From assembly GCA_900169235.1 (NCBI GenBank), contig FWCC01000266.1, positions 50,885-114,884 of the forward strand: a stretch of 64,000 nt of DNA, given 5' to 3'. Source of the DNA: Zarea fungicola. Taxonomy: Eukaryota; Ascomycota; Sordariomycetes; Hypocreales; Cordycipitaceae. The translations under genes and the position numbers were made by a program. Below, piece by piece: positions 43,552 through 53,976 of the stretch; within the stretch, counting starts at the first letter, position 1, and each line of letters starts with the position of its first letter. The notes beneath the pieces are model-generated. The model saw nothing but the letters and a program-made list of their open reading frames with translations, was not told where the DNA came from and did not search any database.

Positions 43552-46500
43552 ATGCTCTCTCGACAGACACGCTGCGGCGTTTCCGTCACTCGAGCAGCGG
43601 CATTCAGCCATGCACGACCCCAATTACGATTACTACCCATACAGCCAACTACTCATAACATAGCCAGACGCCATGTCGCCACCAGACCACCTGGCCACTG
43701 GCGCATACAAAGAACGGAGATTGGCATCCACCGATCGCAACACCGAGCTCTCGCGACAGCCGTGGATGACTTCAGACTCGACGAATCACTATACGGCAGC
43801 CTCCCACCATCCTCAATGTCACCGTTCCCATCACCGATGCGGCCCTACGACTTGAACCCGTTCGACCCATCCTCTCCTCTCACGATACCGGAGGCACCAG
43901 CGGTTGCCCCTGTTCAGACCAAGGTCAGCCCACATGGCATCCCCGGCGAGGCAGATGACATGCTTCTTGTCTTTGATGCTTGCATCAGAGTCGGAAAGCT
44001 TGACCGTGCTGCCCTCGTCCTGAAGCGTATGCAGCTTTTTCAGACCGTCTCCCCCGAGGAGCGTATCCTTTTGCATAATCAATATCTGCGGGCATCACTC
44101 GGCCAACTACGATCCAATCCAGACAGACGCCAAGCCGAGCAACTCCACAAATTCTACGAGATGAATATTCGCAACAAGGGGCTACCCCAGACAGCGGAGA
44201 CGGTGGCCTGTATGCTCAAGGCATCCATCTTGTCTGAGCGAGGCGCGCGTCTTACTCGCCTCATCACGCGATATATGGGAATGGCCCCTGGTGAATCCGG
44301 CCTTCGTGTTTTGAGCATGGCTGAGATTCTGAGTGATCAAGATCTTGCCATCATCACAGCCCAGTGCCCTACATACAATTACTCTGCCGAGCCTGAATTC
44401 GACGACTTCACCGAGCTGGAATCCACAAGCGAGGCGCCATTGGCCGCAGAGGTAGCAGATGCGACAATTTCTCCCGCAATTGCCGGAATCACACCCGAGC
44501 TCGTACCGACGCCACAGCGCGGTGACGGACTGACTGCCCTGAAGGACGGCCTGAAGCTCATCTCGAACCTGGAGCAAGTTGACGCATCGAATCTCTCCGC
44601 CGACGACTTGCAAAGCTTGCAGCTGCAGCTTGAACGCGACTCCATCAGTGCCGCCATTACCAAATGGCGACAAGCGAACAAGAACCTCCAAAAGATGGGT
44701 ATCACGACGGCGCTCAATGGCCCCGCGAAAGAGGGTTCTCTTTCGAGCTACATGGCCTCATGGCTCACTTCCATGGAAGCACATATCAAGAACGAGATTG
44801 CGCAGGTGGAGCTCTCCGAAACAAAGGATTTCAAATCTGAACGCGATATCGAGCGATGCCTTTACGGACCCTTGATTCGACAAGCCGATCCTGCCAGACT
44901 GGCCGCAGTGACTATTCTTAGTGCTTTGAATGTTGGCACTCTCCTCGGAGTAGACAAGGGTATTGCCATTCAGAAGCTCGTCAATACAGTAGCCAAGCTT
45001 GCACAGGAGGACATACAGCAGCAGAAACAAGAGAAACGGGTCGAGCGACGCCGCAAAGTAACATACGACGCTTCCAAGGCCCAGCCAGCGGATCTTGCTG
45101 CCCAACCTACAATCACAGAAAATCTAGAGGCAGAGAAGCGCGTCCAAGAATCTGCCCGTCAGCCCTGGTCGGTTCAAATCAAGGCTCAGGTTGGTGCCAT
45201 TCTCGTCAAAGCCTTGATCGAGTCTGCCAAAGTCAAAGTTGTGACGAAGCATCCTTCTACCGGAGAGCTGGTCAGCCAGTATCAACCAGCCTTTAGCCAT
45301 GTTCAACAGCCACGAAAGGGCAGGAAGATTGGCCTGCTCATTATGCACAACTCCATCATCGAGCAATTGAAGCAAGAGCCCGTCGGTGACTTTATTGCCA
45401 AACACCTTCCCATGATTGTGGAGCCGAAGCCGTGGAAGAGTTTCAACGACGGAGGCTTTCTTGAGAGCAAGACGAGTGTAATCCGCGTTCAGCCGGGGAA
45501 TATTGAACAAAGACTCTACGCCAAGGCTGCTATCAAATGTGGCGACATGAAACAAGTCTTCAAGGGTCTGGATGTACTCGGCAAGACGGCGTGGCAGGTC
45601 AACGGCGATGTTTTGGGTGTCATGATGGAAGCCTGGAACTCGGGTGACGCAATTGCCAACATGCCGGCTTTGAAGCCAAAGTTTGATATTCCAGTCGAGC
45701 CTGATTCGGCTGCCAACCCTGCTCTGCACAAGAAGTGGATTCGTGATGTCAAGGCCATTGAAAACGAGCGCTCTGGTCTGCACTCACAACGATGCTACAT
45801 GAACCTGCAGCTAGAGATTGCCCGCGCATTCCGAAACCAGACAATCTACTTTCCCCACAACGTCGACTACCGCGGGCGTGCATACCCAATGCCAACTTAC
45901 TTGAACCACATGGGCGCCGACCACGCACGCGCCGTGCTCCGATTTGCAGAAGGCAAGCCACTTGGCGATGCTGGCCTGCGATGGCTGAAGATTCATCTTG
46001 CCAATGTGTACGGTCTGGACAAGGCTAGCTTTGGCGAGCGCGAAGCCTTCTCCAATGACAATATCGATAAGATTGTTGACTCCGCGACAAACCCTCTTGG
46101 CGGAAGCCGTTGGTGGCTCAACGCCGAAGACCCTTGGCAGTGCCTTGCAGCTTGCTTTGAGCTCAAAGGAGCGCTTGAGCTTGATGATCCTACGACATAC
46201 CTCTCGCGTCTTCCCATTCAACAGGATGGCACTTGCAATGGTTTGCAGCACTACGCAGCGCTGGGTGGTGACACTTGGGGTGCGAAGCAGGTCAATTTGG
46301 AACCAGGTGACCGTCCTGCCGATGTCTATTCTGCGGTCGCCGATCTTGTCAAGGAGGCCATCGCCAAAGATGCGGCTGCGAATAACAAGTTTGGTGTGGT
46401 GCTCACAGGCAAGATTACCCGCAAAGTTGTAAAGCAGACTGTCATGACAAACGTGTATGGCGTGACTTTTGCGGGTGCCAAGAAGCAGGTATGCAAGCAA

Positions 46501-47724
46501 ATCGATGCCTTGTATCCTGACTTGGGCAAGGAGTGTGGTATTCCCAACTTGATGCTCTCGACATACATTGCTCGCCATGTTTTCACGGCTCTGGCTACCA
46601 TGTTCCGCGGTGCACACGACATTCAATACTGGCTGGGTGAGATTGGCGGTCGTGTCTGCCGTGCACTGACTCCAGCCCAGCTTCAGCACATTGCCGACGA
46701 ATATGCTAATGGCTCCGCCGCTACCAAGAAGGGCAGGACCGTCAAGGCAGCGCAAAAGGGAAAGAAGGGATTCGATGACTTGACCAAGCAGTTCCGGTCT
46801 ACCGTTGTTTGGACTACGCCTTTGCGGATGCCTGTTGCACAGCCGTACCGCAAGACAAACGCCAAGGAAATCCGCACCTGTCTGCAGGCTCTCGCATATC
46901 ATTCTAGCGATTCTACCGACCCGGTCAACCGAAGAAAGCAACTGCAGGGCTTCCCGCCCAACTTCATCCACTCGTTGGACGCAAGCCACATGCTGCTTTC
47001 TGCACTCGAGTGCAACGAACGCGGCCTCACTTTCGCAGCCGTTCACGACTCTTTCTGGACGCATGCCGCAGATGTGGATGTGATGAATGGCGTTATCCGA
47101 GACTCGTTTGTCAATATTCATGAGGAAGATGTCATTGGACGCCTGGCTGCCGAGTTTAAAACGAGGCACCATGGATCGTTGTACTTGTCTCACATTGATG
47201 CTGAATCGCCAGTCGCGAAAAAGATCAAGGCGCTCAGGAAGAAGAGCAACCTCTTCCCACAAGAGGAGCTTCTTTTGGAGCACAAGCGCAACTCCCTACG
47301 TCTTTCAGGCAATCCTTGGGATCTGGAGGCAGCTAAGAAAATCGTCACCCCTGCCGCCGTGTACGAGGACATGGCTGCTTCTGAACCGGATGTCGATATC
47401 GCTGAAGACGCACGTCACATGGGCTTGGGTGAAATTTCAGCCGAGGATGCCATTGCTGACAAGATTGAGAATAAAGAGGCGCTCGAGGCGGTCAACTCGA
47501 GCGTGGAAGACGAATTAATGCGATCGGCATCGCTACTAAAGGAGATGGAGAAGTCGGCCTTTGAGAACGCCGCCCTACACGACCGTCCTGCGCGGAAAAC
47601 AACAGCATCAACCAAGAAGCGCGCGCCAGTTCCTGTCTGGCTACCGCTGACCATTCCCGATATTCCTCAAAAGGGCGATTTTGACGTCAGCCGTCTGCGA
47701 GGAAGCAAATACTTCTTTTCTTGA
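43552..47724 (+). CDS. RPO41: Mitochondrial DNA-directed RNA polymerase
   Basis: Single exon of 1390 aa. Transcribes mitochondrial DNA as a single-subunit, T7-like polymerase. The N terminus is a basic presequence (MLSRQTRCGVSVTRAAAFSH). The N-terminal extension (about 120-420) contains PPR-like helices (DACIRVGKLDRAALVLKRM). The catalytic core is complete: motif A QQDGTCNGLQHYAALGGD with D892, motif B RKVVKQTVMTNVYGVTFAGA with R957, K961 and Y969, and motif C VHDSFWTH with H1165 and D1166. DYRGRAYP and HSLDASHML are further signatures. About 180 residues after motif C form an extended acidic C-terminal tail, ending with SRLRGSKYFFS; the last residues follow the FxF-type end common to these enzymes. 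Confidence 0.97.
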   Translation: MLSRQTRCGVSVTRAAAFSHARPQLRLLPIQPTTHNIARRHVATRPPGHWRIQRTEIGIHRSQHRALATAVDDFRLDESLYGSLPPSSMSPFPSPMRPYDLNPFDPSSPLTIPEAPAVAPVQTKVSPHGIPGEADDMLLVFDACIRVGKLDRAALVLKRMQLFQTVSPEERILLHNQYLRASLGQLRSNPDRRQAEQLHKFYEMNIRNKGLPQTAETVACMLKASILSERGARLTRLITRYMGMAPGESGLRVLSMAEILSDQDLAIITAQCPTYNYSAEPEFDDFTELESTSEAPLAAEVADATISPAIAGITPELVPTPQRGDGLTALKDGLKLISNLEQVDASNLSADDLQSLQLQLERDSISAAITKWRQANKNLQKMGITTALNGPAKEGSLSSYMASWLTSMEAHIKNEIAQVELSETKDFKSERDIERCLYGPLIRQADPARLAAVTILSALNVGTLLGVDKGIAIQKLVNTVAKLAQEDIQQQKQEKRVERRRKVTYDASKAQPADLAAQPTITENLEAEKRVQESARQPWSVQIKAQVGAILVKALIESAKVKVVTKHPSTGELVSQYQPAFSHVQQPRKGRKIGLLIMHNSIIEQLKQEPVGDFIAKHLPMIVEPKPWKSFNDGGFLESKTSVIRVQPGNIEQRLYAKAAIKCGDMKQVFKGLDVLGKTAWQVNGDVLGVMMEAWNSGDAIANMPALKPKFDIPVEPDSAANPALHKKWIRDVKAIENERSGLHSQRCYMNLQLEIARAFRNQTIYFPHNVDYRGRAYPMPTYLNHMGADHARAVLRFAEGKPLGDAGLRWLKIHLANVYGLDKASFGEREAFSNDNIDKIVDSATNPLGGSRWWLNAEDPWQCLAACFELKGALELDDPTTYLSRLPIQQDGTCNGLQHYAALGGDTWGAKQVNLEPGDRPADVYSAVADLVKEAIAKDAAANNKFGVVLTGKITRKVVKQTVMTNVYGVTFAGAKKQVCKQIDALYPDLGKECGIPNLMLSTYIARHVFTALATMFRGAHDIQYWLGEIGGRVCRALTPAQLQHIADEYANGSAATKKGRTVKAAQKGKKGFDDLTKQFRSTVVWTTPLRMPVAQPYRKTNAKEIRTCLQALAYHSSDSTDPVNRRKQLQGFPPNFIHSLDASHMLLSALECNERGLTFAAVHDSFWTHAADVDVMNGVIRDSFVNIHEEDVIGRLAAEFKTRHHGSLYLSHIDAESPVAKKIKALRKKSNLFPQEELLLEHKRNSLRLSGNPWDLEAAKKIVTPAAVYEDMAASEPDVDIAEDARHMGLGEISAEDAIADKIENKEALEAVNSSVEDELMRSASLLKEMEKSAFENAALHDRPARKTTASTKKRAPVPVWLPLTIPDIPQKGDFDVSRLRGSKYFFS

Positions 47725-48272
47725 ACCATTTTTTTTCATCAAACATTATACAACATTTAAAAAACGAATTACTTGTAAGACTACAGAATGGGGACAATAC
47801 GGCAGGAGTATTGCATTTGGCTTTTTTTTCATATCAGCGTTTTGACTTGACAATTTTTCTATACACTGGAAGTGCGGATGAGGAGGCCATTCGGCATAAA
47901 AGCAGCTGGCGCGTGGACAGTGCATTTACCTGGAGTTTTTTATATTTTTATTTGGGTTGTTTTCTGGCATAGCTATGCGGAGTGGTTGCCGATGTTGTAT
48001 ATTTTATAGTGTTGCCACAGGTGGTGGCGTCTACATAGTGTAGGATCAGCTACATGCCCAGCCTTTGTCTACGCCGTGTAGATTGAGCTGGTGTACAATA
48101 GGATATATATCCAATTCAAGAACATGTACAAAATAATCCTGGTTTAAGAAGGTAAATTCTTTCATGGTTCATTACAGCAGGGAACAAGCCTTGTCTTCTT
48201 GAACCCCAGCTTCTTGTTGCTATTTTTGTTTCTATGATTTGCATAACATTGTGGTGTTTTTATGTTTACTTT
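47725..48272. other. Convergent intergenic region
   Basis: AT-rich 3' flanks of RPO41 and the convergent tRNA-binding cofactor gene. No gene seen. Confidence 0.5.
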
Positions 48273-49493
48273 TTACCTGACAGTGGCGTTCTTGAGAGTC
48301 TGGACAGTGCAAACACCACCGCTCTCGGTAACCAGCTTCCCGAGGCCCGTCTTGCCGAGGACCTCGACGGCCGCCGCGTCAAACGCGACCTCGAGCGCCT
48401 CCGTCGTGGTGAAGCCAGGCTGGAACGTCTCCCACACCTTCTTCTTGGGGTTCAGCACGCCCTCGGGCTCGCCCTTCCACCCTTCAAAGAAGACGCGCTC
48501 GCCGGCCTTGCTGCCCTCGGGCGGGCTGACCAGCTCCACGGGGCCCTTGTGGTCGTCGACCTCTCCCTCCTTGACGCGGGGCGAGGCGGCGAGGACCATG
48601 GCGCACGACTTGACGCCGCGCATCTTGACGGGCTTGAGGTTGCACACGACGACGACCTTGCGCCCCTGCATCTCGGCGAGGGGGATGAGCCCGTTGAGGC
48701 CGGAGCAGACGGTGCGGCACACCTGGCCCTCGTACTCGGAGGTGTCCTCGCCGGGCTGGTCGCCCATGGCAATGGTGGAGACGTAGAGGGAGTCGGCGTC
48801 TGGGTGGTTGACGGCCTTGAGGATGTGGCCGACGCGGAGGTCGATGAGGGCCGGGGTCGGGGCGGCAGGGGGTGGTGGCGTGGGCTTGGCGCGGGCGGGC
48901 TTTTCCTTCTTTTCCTTCTTTTGCTTGTTGTTGCCGGTGACGGCTTCCTTGGCGTCGGCGACGACTTCCTTGACCTTTTCCTTTGTGCGGTCCACGAGAG
49001 TGGTGGTGGAAGCTTCAGTTGTGGTAGCAGCAGCAGCACCACCGGCGGCAGCAGCACCACCGGCGGCGGCAGCAGCAGCGGCAGCCTTTTCCTTCTTGAG
49101 ACGCTCCTTTTCGGCCTTGGCGTCCACCACGGGCTTGATGTAGCGGACGTCCTCCTGGTCGACGGCGACCTTGTCGGCGACGGGGTGCTCAAACAGGGTC
49201 GAGTTCTGGACAAAGTCGAGATGGCGGACAATGTTGGGGCGGCCCTTTTCGCCGGTGCGCTCGTCGGCGGACCAGCCGGCCACGAGGGGCGCGAGGGCCG
49301 TGTAGAGGGCGACGTCGGCGGCCGAGGGCTTGCTGCCGAGGACGGTGGTGCGGGTGGCGAGGTGGGCGTCGAGGGCGTCGAGGCTGGCGGCTGCGTCGCC
49401 GGCGTTGGCGCGGATGGCCTCAGAGGAGGCGACCCATTTCTGGATCTCGGTCTCCTCGGTCGGGGTAAAGGTCTGCGCGCTGATGGCGGCCAT
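48273..49493 (-). CDS. tRNA-aminoacylation cofactor (Arc1/EMAPII type)
   Basis: Single exon of 406 aa from ATG 49493 (MAAISAQTF). Residues 1-110 are a GST-C-like fold (GSKPSAADVALYTALAPLV), used by Arc1-type cofactors to hold methionyl- and glutamyl-tRNA synthetases. Residues about 130-215 are a low-complexity Ala- and Lys-rich linker (KEKKEKPARAKP) that may add general RNA affinity. The C terminus is an EMAPII-type tRNA-binding OB fold (DLRVGHILKAVNHPDADSLY, GRKVVVVCNLKPVKMRG, SCAMVLAAS, FFEGWKGEPEGVLNPKKK). In yeast Arc1 raises the affinity of both synthetases for tRNA and keeps them cytosolic. All domains are intact. Confidence 0.9.
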   Translation of the reverse strand: MAAISAQTFTPTEETEIQKWVASSEAIRANAGDAAASLDALDAHLATRTTVLGSKPSAADVALYTALAPLVAGWSADERTGEKGRPNIVRHLDFVQNSTLFEHPVADKVAVDQEDVRYIKPVVDAKAEKERLKKEKAAAAAAAAGGAAAAGGAAAATTTEASTTTLVDRTKEKVKEVVADAKEAVTGNNKQKKEKKEKPARAKPTPPPPAAPTPALIDLRVGHILKAVNHPDADSLYVSTIAMGDQPGEDTSEYEGQVCRTVCSGLNGLIPLAEMQGRKVVVVCNLKPVKMRGVKSCAMVLAASPRVKEGEVDDHKGPVELVSPPEGSKAGERVFFEGWKGEPEGVLNPKKKVWETFQPGFTTTEALEVAFDAAAVEVLGKTGLGKLVTESGGVCTVQTLKNATVR

Positions 49494-50354
49494 GATTGCG
49501 GGCGAGAGGGACTGGAACGGACGACGGAGGATGGCGGCTGTGGAGGTGCTCCGGAGGGGAGTGCTGATGGATCGGAGGGCAAACAGCTTGACGGGAGCGA
49601 TTTCGAACTCGTTTGAGAGACGGTGGCGGGGGGACGTTAAGAGGCGTTCGCACCAGTTCTAAAGTGAAATATAATGAAATATAATCAAGGCTTGACAGAC
49701 CAGCTCTTGGATGACTCGAAAGGCAAAGGTGGGGGAAGTTTGGTTGGTGGGATGGTTTTTTCTGCCAGAGGGGTGCTTGGGCGGTGAGGCTGTGAGCTTG
49801 ACTGCTTGGTTGTCGAGCTTCTTTGCTCCTGTACGACACCTGAGAATGTGGCAATTTAATATATACGGGGTAAAATATAGTTTAATCCATCAATCGTAGA
49901 TTCTACGACCTAGAGTTCAATTCCCGGCTCGGAAAAGGTCAATTGCTGATTCCCGGTTGAAAGTCAACCCCGCGCTCCCACCAAGTAAGGCGCTTCCGTC
50001 GTAATGAGATATGGTGCTTGACAGATGCATCGGTGAGCAAAAGAAATATACACAAAAATATATTAAGAAAAAATGGAAAAGAAGGAAGTGAATAAATAAT
50101 CACGGTGACTTTATTTTCTATCTACGATACTGGGTCGTTGCTTCCGAGCCGTTTCATGCTTGACCAACTCTGACCCAACACCAATGCATGGACAACTAGG
50201 ATCTCCAACTCGCAGAGTGAAATCTAGATAGCATTGATGGCGCAGCTTTATAGCTAAATAAATACCCCTTCATCGGGTGCTGAACTATTTTATTTAAGCC
50301 AGCATTGCCACCGGGCTGCCTCTTGTTCAGAGTGATCAACTGGGAGCCGACAAA
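49494..50354. other. Intergenic with a possible tRNA relic
   Basis: Upstream region of the Arc1-type gene, then AT-rich DNA. Around 49893-49932 a T-loop and 3' acceptor-like sequence (TTCAATTCCCGGCTCGGA) resembles the end of a tRNA, but no matching 5' half or stem pairing is found. Confidence 0.35.
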
Positions 50355-50990
50355 CTATCTTCTCATAAACCCGCCATACACGTTTCTCTCATAATCGATA
50401 TACTGAACTGTCACATTGCTCTCTGCCAATCTCGTGTAGTCTCTGGCTTGAAACGCGCGGGCCTCCTCAAAGTACTCCTTTTCCGTTGCTGGAGCCTCCC
50501 CCGCCAAGTGAAGATAGCTGGAAAGCCATACGTAAATCGTCTGCACACCAGGAAAATACTGCAACTGGTTCAGGCAGACATCAATGTCGTCCCACTCTGT
50601 CTGCTCAATAATGACGTTGCGGATTGAGCTCAGCTGCGTGCCGTAGTGTTCGCTCATCTCCTCCAAGTCCTCGTCGTCCTCGTCAAAGTTCAGCCAGAGG
50701 ACGTCGCGCTCTGGGCAGACGAGGATATCCGAGGACGGGAGTTTTGGATGCTTGATTGTGACGAATCTCTGCTGAAATCCGTTACCACCTGGCGTGCTGG
50801 TCAAGTCTTGGACCAAGTCTTCCTCGAGGGGACTGCCGGGCTCCTCCAACGAGTCGGCCGTGTCGTGTTGAAGAAAGTTCGAGAATCGAGAATGCACTCG
50901 AACATAGAGTAGATCAACCTCTTCTTCACTGTCAGATTGACCTAGTCTCAGAACGCGAGGCTCGTGTTCTTCTCCGAATAGTGCTGCCAT
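50355..50990 (-). CDS. Conserved hypothetical protein (211 aa)
   Basis: Single exon from ATG 50990 (MAALFGEEHEPRVLRLG); the open frame runs upstream without a better start. The protein is acidic in its first half. It carries a segment typical of fungal 2EXR-like proteins: FVTIKHPKLPSSDILVCPE followed by RDVLWLNFDEDDEDLEEM and IRNVIIEQTEWDD, i.e. conserved strands describing a recorded position and a long helix. The usual N-terminal FPxLPxELRxxIW signature of 2EXR is absent, so it is either a shortened or a distant relative. No signal peptide, membrane span or catalytic motif. Role unknown. Confidence 0.7.
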   Translation of the reverse strand: MAALFGEEHEPRVLRLGQSDSEEEVDLLYVRVHSRFSNFLQHDTADSLEEPGSPLEEDLVQDLTSTPGGNGFQQRFVTIKHPKLPSSDILVCPERDVLWLNFDEDDEDLEEMSEHYGTQLSSIRNVIIEQTEWDDIDVCLNQLQYFPGVQTIYVWLSSYLHLAGEAPATEKEYFEEARAFQARDYTRLAESNVTVQYIDYERNVYGGFMRR

Positions 50991-52024
50991 TTTGTTGTTT
51001 ATGCAGGTTTGGTTGGTTGGTTGGTTGAACGAGTTGGGAATTCTGTTGGCCGTACCTCGTTTCTTAAGTACCAACAAAATCAGGCTGCGCCCCGCTAAAT
51101 TAATTAAAAAGGATCGAAAAGGCACTTTTGGAATCCGCGGTGCCCTTGACATACATTTCAGGAAATAAATCCTGTCACTACTGATGCAGCCGTCGCTTCT
51201 CTCTGCCCACTGTCGACGCAGCCACAAGCAACATTAGAGCTATGCCTTCTTCCTAATTATCAAGCGAAATTTGAACTATTAAGCAATTAAATAACTGAAA
51301 TAATAAGTCTTGACCATGTAAAAGTCAACTTTCTTTTAATTGAATTTAGTGGGAGCTGATTAACCACAACGAAAACATGGTTAGGCGAGTTAGCCGCTCG
51401 TCTCGTTGGTTCACTACAGCCGTGAGCCAAAGGGCCACCCCGCATACTTTGCTATTAAATAGGCAGAACTCCATAATTCTAATTAATTTGAAATACGGGA
51501 CCCAATCGTTCAGTTGCAATCTTCCGTGTGTTTCGATTGCGTGCTGTATCTTCAGCGATGTCAACGGCGCAGTTCCCGTTTAAGGGCTAGGAGCTCAAGC
51601 TAACAGTTCTTGGCATGTCGTTGGTAATACAAACAGAATTCGGATACGCTTGAATTAACTCCAGGACATCTCGATGCCCAGCAAGCGAGGACATGTCCCA
51701 AATTGAGACACTACCCTGTCGAGCCTATGAATTGATATGAACGAAGCACTTTGCAGTGTGTGGACGAGTGCTTTGATGGTCAAGAACAGTCTTGTATTTT
51801 ACTCGTTGACGGCCTGACTGTTAAATGTCGCCAAGCTATGCACATCTTGTCTAACGTCTTAAGCAGAACCCTAGTGAAACAATTGACACGGATTCTTATG
51901 TCTCGTTGCGATAGTATTATTGATTCAAGTCTTTGTAAATATTTTACTTAATTTACTGTGCTGAAATCTTCGTCAGCATGTACACGACTGCCTTGCGCGA
52001 CACAATTCCGATTGTGGGCATGAT
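50991..52024. other. Intergenic, no supported gene
   Basis: Upstream of the 211-aa gene and downstream of the following minus-strand gene. Only short unsupported open frames. Confidence 0.45.
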
Positions 52025-53244
52025 CTACTGCCCAGCCTTTAGCGGCTGTTCCCGAATAAATCGCCACGACGACGCATATTCCTGCACGAGCCTGTAGCCC
52101 AGCACATTCTCAACAAGATTGAGGACAAGTACTGGCGGCAGCAGCATTGGGTCACGGGTGTCCTTGGGCTTTATTGTCAAGGCGTCGTAGATTACACCTA
52201 ATCCAAAAGCGCTGGTGTTTAGGCGAACATCCATCACGGGAGTCTGCAGGTCATAGTCAGTTTGCGTTCTCTGTTTTATTCTGCGACGTTTGTTTATCGG
52301 TGTTTGGTTGAGGTGTTTTAAACTTACACGGTCGGAACGGCCAGCGGAGGCCCGACACCACTTCTGCAAGTAGCCAGCCAGCAGCTCCAGTGACGGGGAG
52401 TGGCTGCACTGCACCTCTAGGTGGTTGCCCAGATCATGCAGAATAAGCCGATAAGGCGCCTGCAGCTGCAAGACATCTGGCCGCGGCACATCGTTCAGCG
52501 TGGGCAGGAAGGTGATGACTGCAGCAGCCGTTGGTGGCGCTGAGACAGTCCCCAAGGTGTGGACGGGGAGAGTGCTGACTTTGGGATCACCCAGGTCAGC
52601 CCAATCATCGGCCGCGGCCGCCTTTGCCTCCTTCTTCTCAGCAATGCCAACAATTTCGGCGCGCAGCTCACTCGCGTGCCCTGGAGCAAAGGTAACCCTT
52701 GTACTGGGCAACGCCAGAGTAAATGTCGACGACGAAGCATTCCAGCTCGTGCTGGCTATGTTCGGCTTACCAATCTAATAGTTGAAAGCCACAAACTGTT
52801 AGTTTGTGTGACTGAATCGCGGGGGAGCGATGAGAGGGGAGCAATTGATCTTACCTCGACGAGAAGTGTAATGACATGAACACCACTTTCACCAATAATT
52901 TCAAGGAGTTTCTCGGCCCATTCCTCGTTTGTCGCGTCGCTCAGAAGATTGTCGAGCTCTTGGCACCAGATCCGTATGAGTGAGGTCACCGCCGTCACAA
53001 AGTCTGCCGCATCGTCGTACACGGAGTTCAATCCCTCCCATAAAACGGCAAAGTCAGGAGTGCATCGCACCGACCACCCTACTGTCTCTTGCAAGCTGTG
53101 CAGCGCTTTTTGGACTTCGGACTCCTTGTCATCCCATCGATCGCGCACCGCAACTCTGGCTTTGAGTGGACTAGTAGTTACCAAGTTAGTTTAACTTCAC
53201 TGAGAATGTACGAAACAACATCATTCAACAACATACAGAGGCAT
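52025..53244 (-). CDS. Conserved hypothetical protein with 8-nt first exon (329 aa)
   Basis: Four exons: 53244-53237, 53170-52855, 52774-52328 and 52243-52025. The first coding exon is only eight bases (ATGCCTCT) before a GTATGT donor; the 66-nt intron has a perfect CTAAC branch site and restores the frame, whereas the downstream frame alone has no suitable ATG. Intron 3 (84 nt, GTAAGT/CAG, CTGAC branch) is open in frame. The protein begins with a helical domain (about residues 5-110: EGLNSVYDDAADFVTAV, EEWAEKLLEIIGESGVHV). A variable Ala-rich middle follows, then a conserved C-terminal part (APYRLILHDLGNHLEVQCSH, FGLGVIYDAL). I do not recognise a domain. No signal peptide or membrane span. 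Confidence 0.75.
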
Positions 53245-53976
53245 GATAGTATGTTGGTTTGTGGTGAAATGAAATAAAATCCTGTAGAAATAAAAATAAC
53301 CTTGAATTCTTTATTCTGCGAAACATTTACTGTTTATTACTCTCATAGGCTGCCTTGTGCCTCCAGCCAGCGAACCATGGTCGACTCGCGTTGTCTCCCA
53401 TTCAGGAAACGGTGCCTGCAAAACGCCTAATGGGGCTGACGAGCCTTCAGCTCATACTGGGTAGCGCTTCGTTCTCCGCGGTGGCGTGCGCCAAGGGACA
53501 ACGTGTCTTGGCTCTGGACTGGAGTCCAAAGCCACCATTAATCTAAATCTTGGCCTAAAGCATGAGTGCACGGTCGCAGAACGCTGCGAGGCTGAAAGGC
53601 TGAAAATGCTGAGACGGCAAAACAGCTCCTCTTTGTTGAGCCGTCGCCAGGGCAGTACAGTGTGCCTGACGCCAGGAGCGTTGCCGGATGGCTCGAACCG
53701 CTGCCGAAGCCAAGCTAAAACAGTCGCAATTGCGAATCAGCTTGGCAATTGCGGACATTGATGGAGCTTTCTTCGTGGCTGCCTTGAATGGTAGTTTAGG
53801 AGATCCTCAGGATCCGGGATCGTTTAGACGGATATATAAGGTCTGGGTATGTCCCTCAACTTGCCTCGTTTCTTTTCAATTCAAGCAGTTCATTCATAAC
53901 AGTATTTCACTCATCTTCGCATCGTCCTTATTTTTTATTTTCATCTCCCCGTTTAAATTCATCCACATTCTTCAAA
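53245..53976. other. Divergent intergenic region
   Basis: Carries the promoter of the following gene; its leader (53880-53970) is pyrimidine-rich. No gene seen. Confidence 0.5.

Noticed and set aside
45811..47283. 490-codon minus-strand open frame inside RPO41
   Set aside because: Antisense to the catalytic core of RPO41, whose motifs are unmistakable.
48234..49616. 460-codon plus-strand open frame opposite the Arc1-type gene
   Set aside because: Shadow of a real gene with strong motifs on the other strand; Gly, Val and Leu rich with no recognisable fold.
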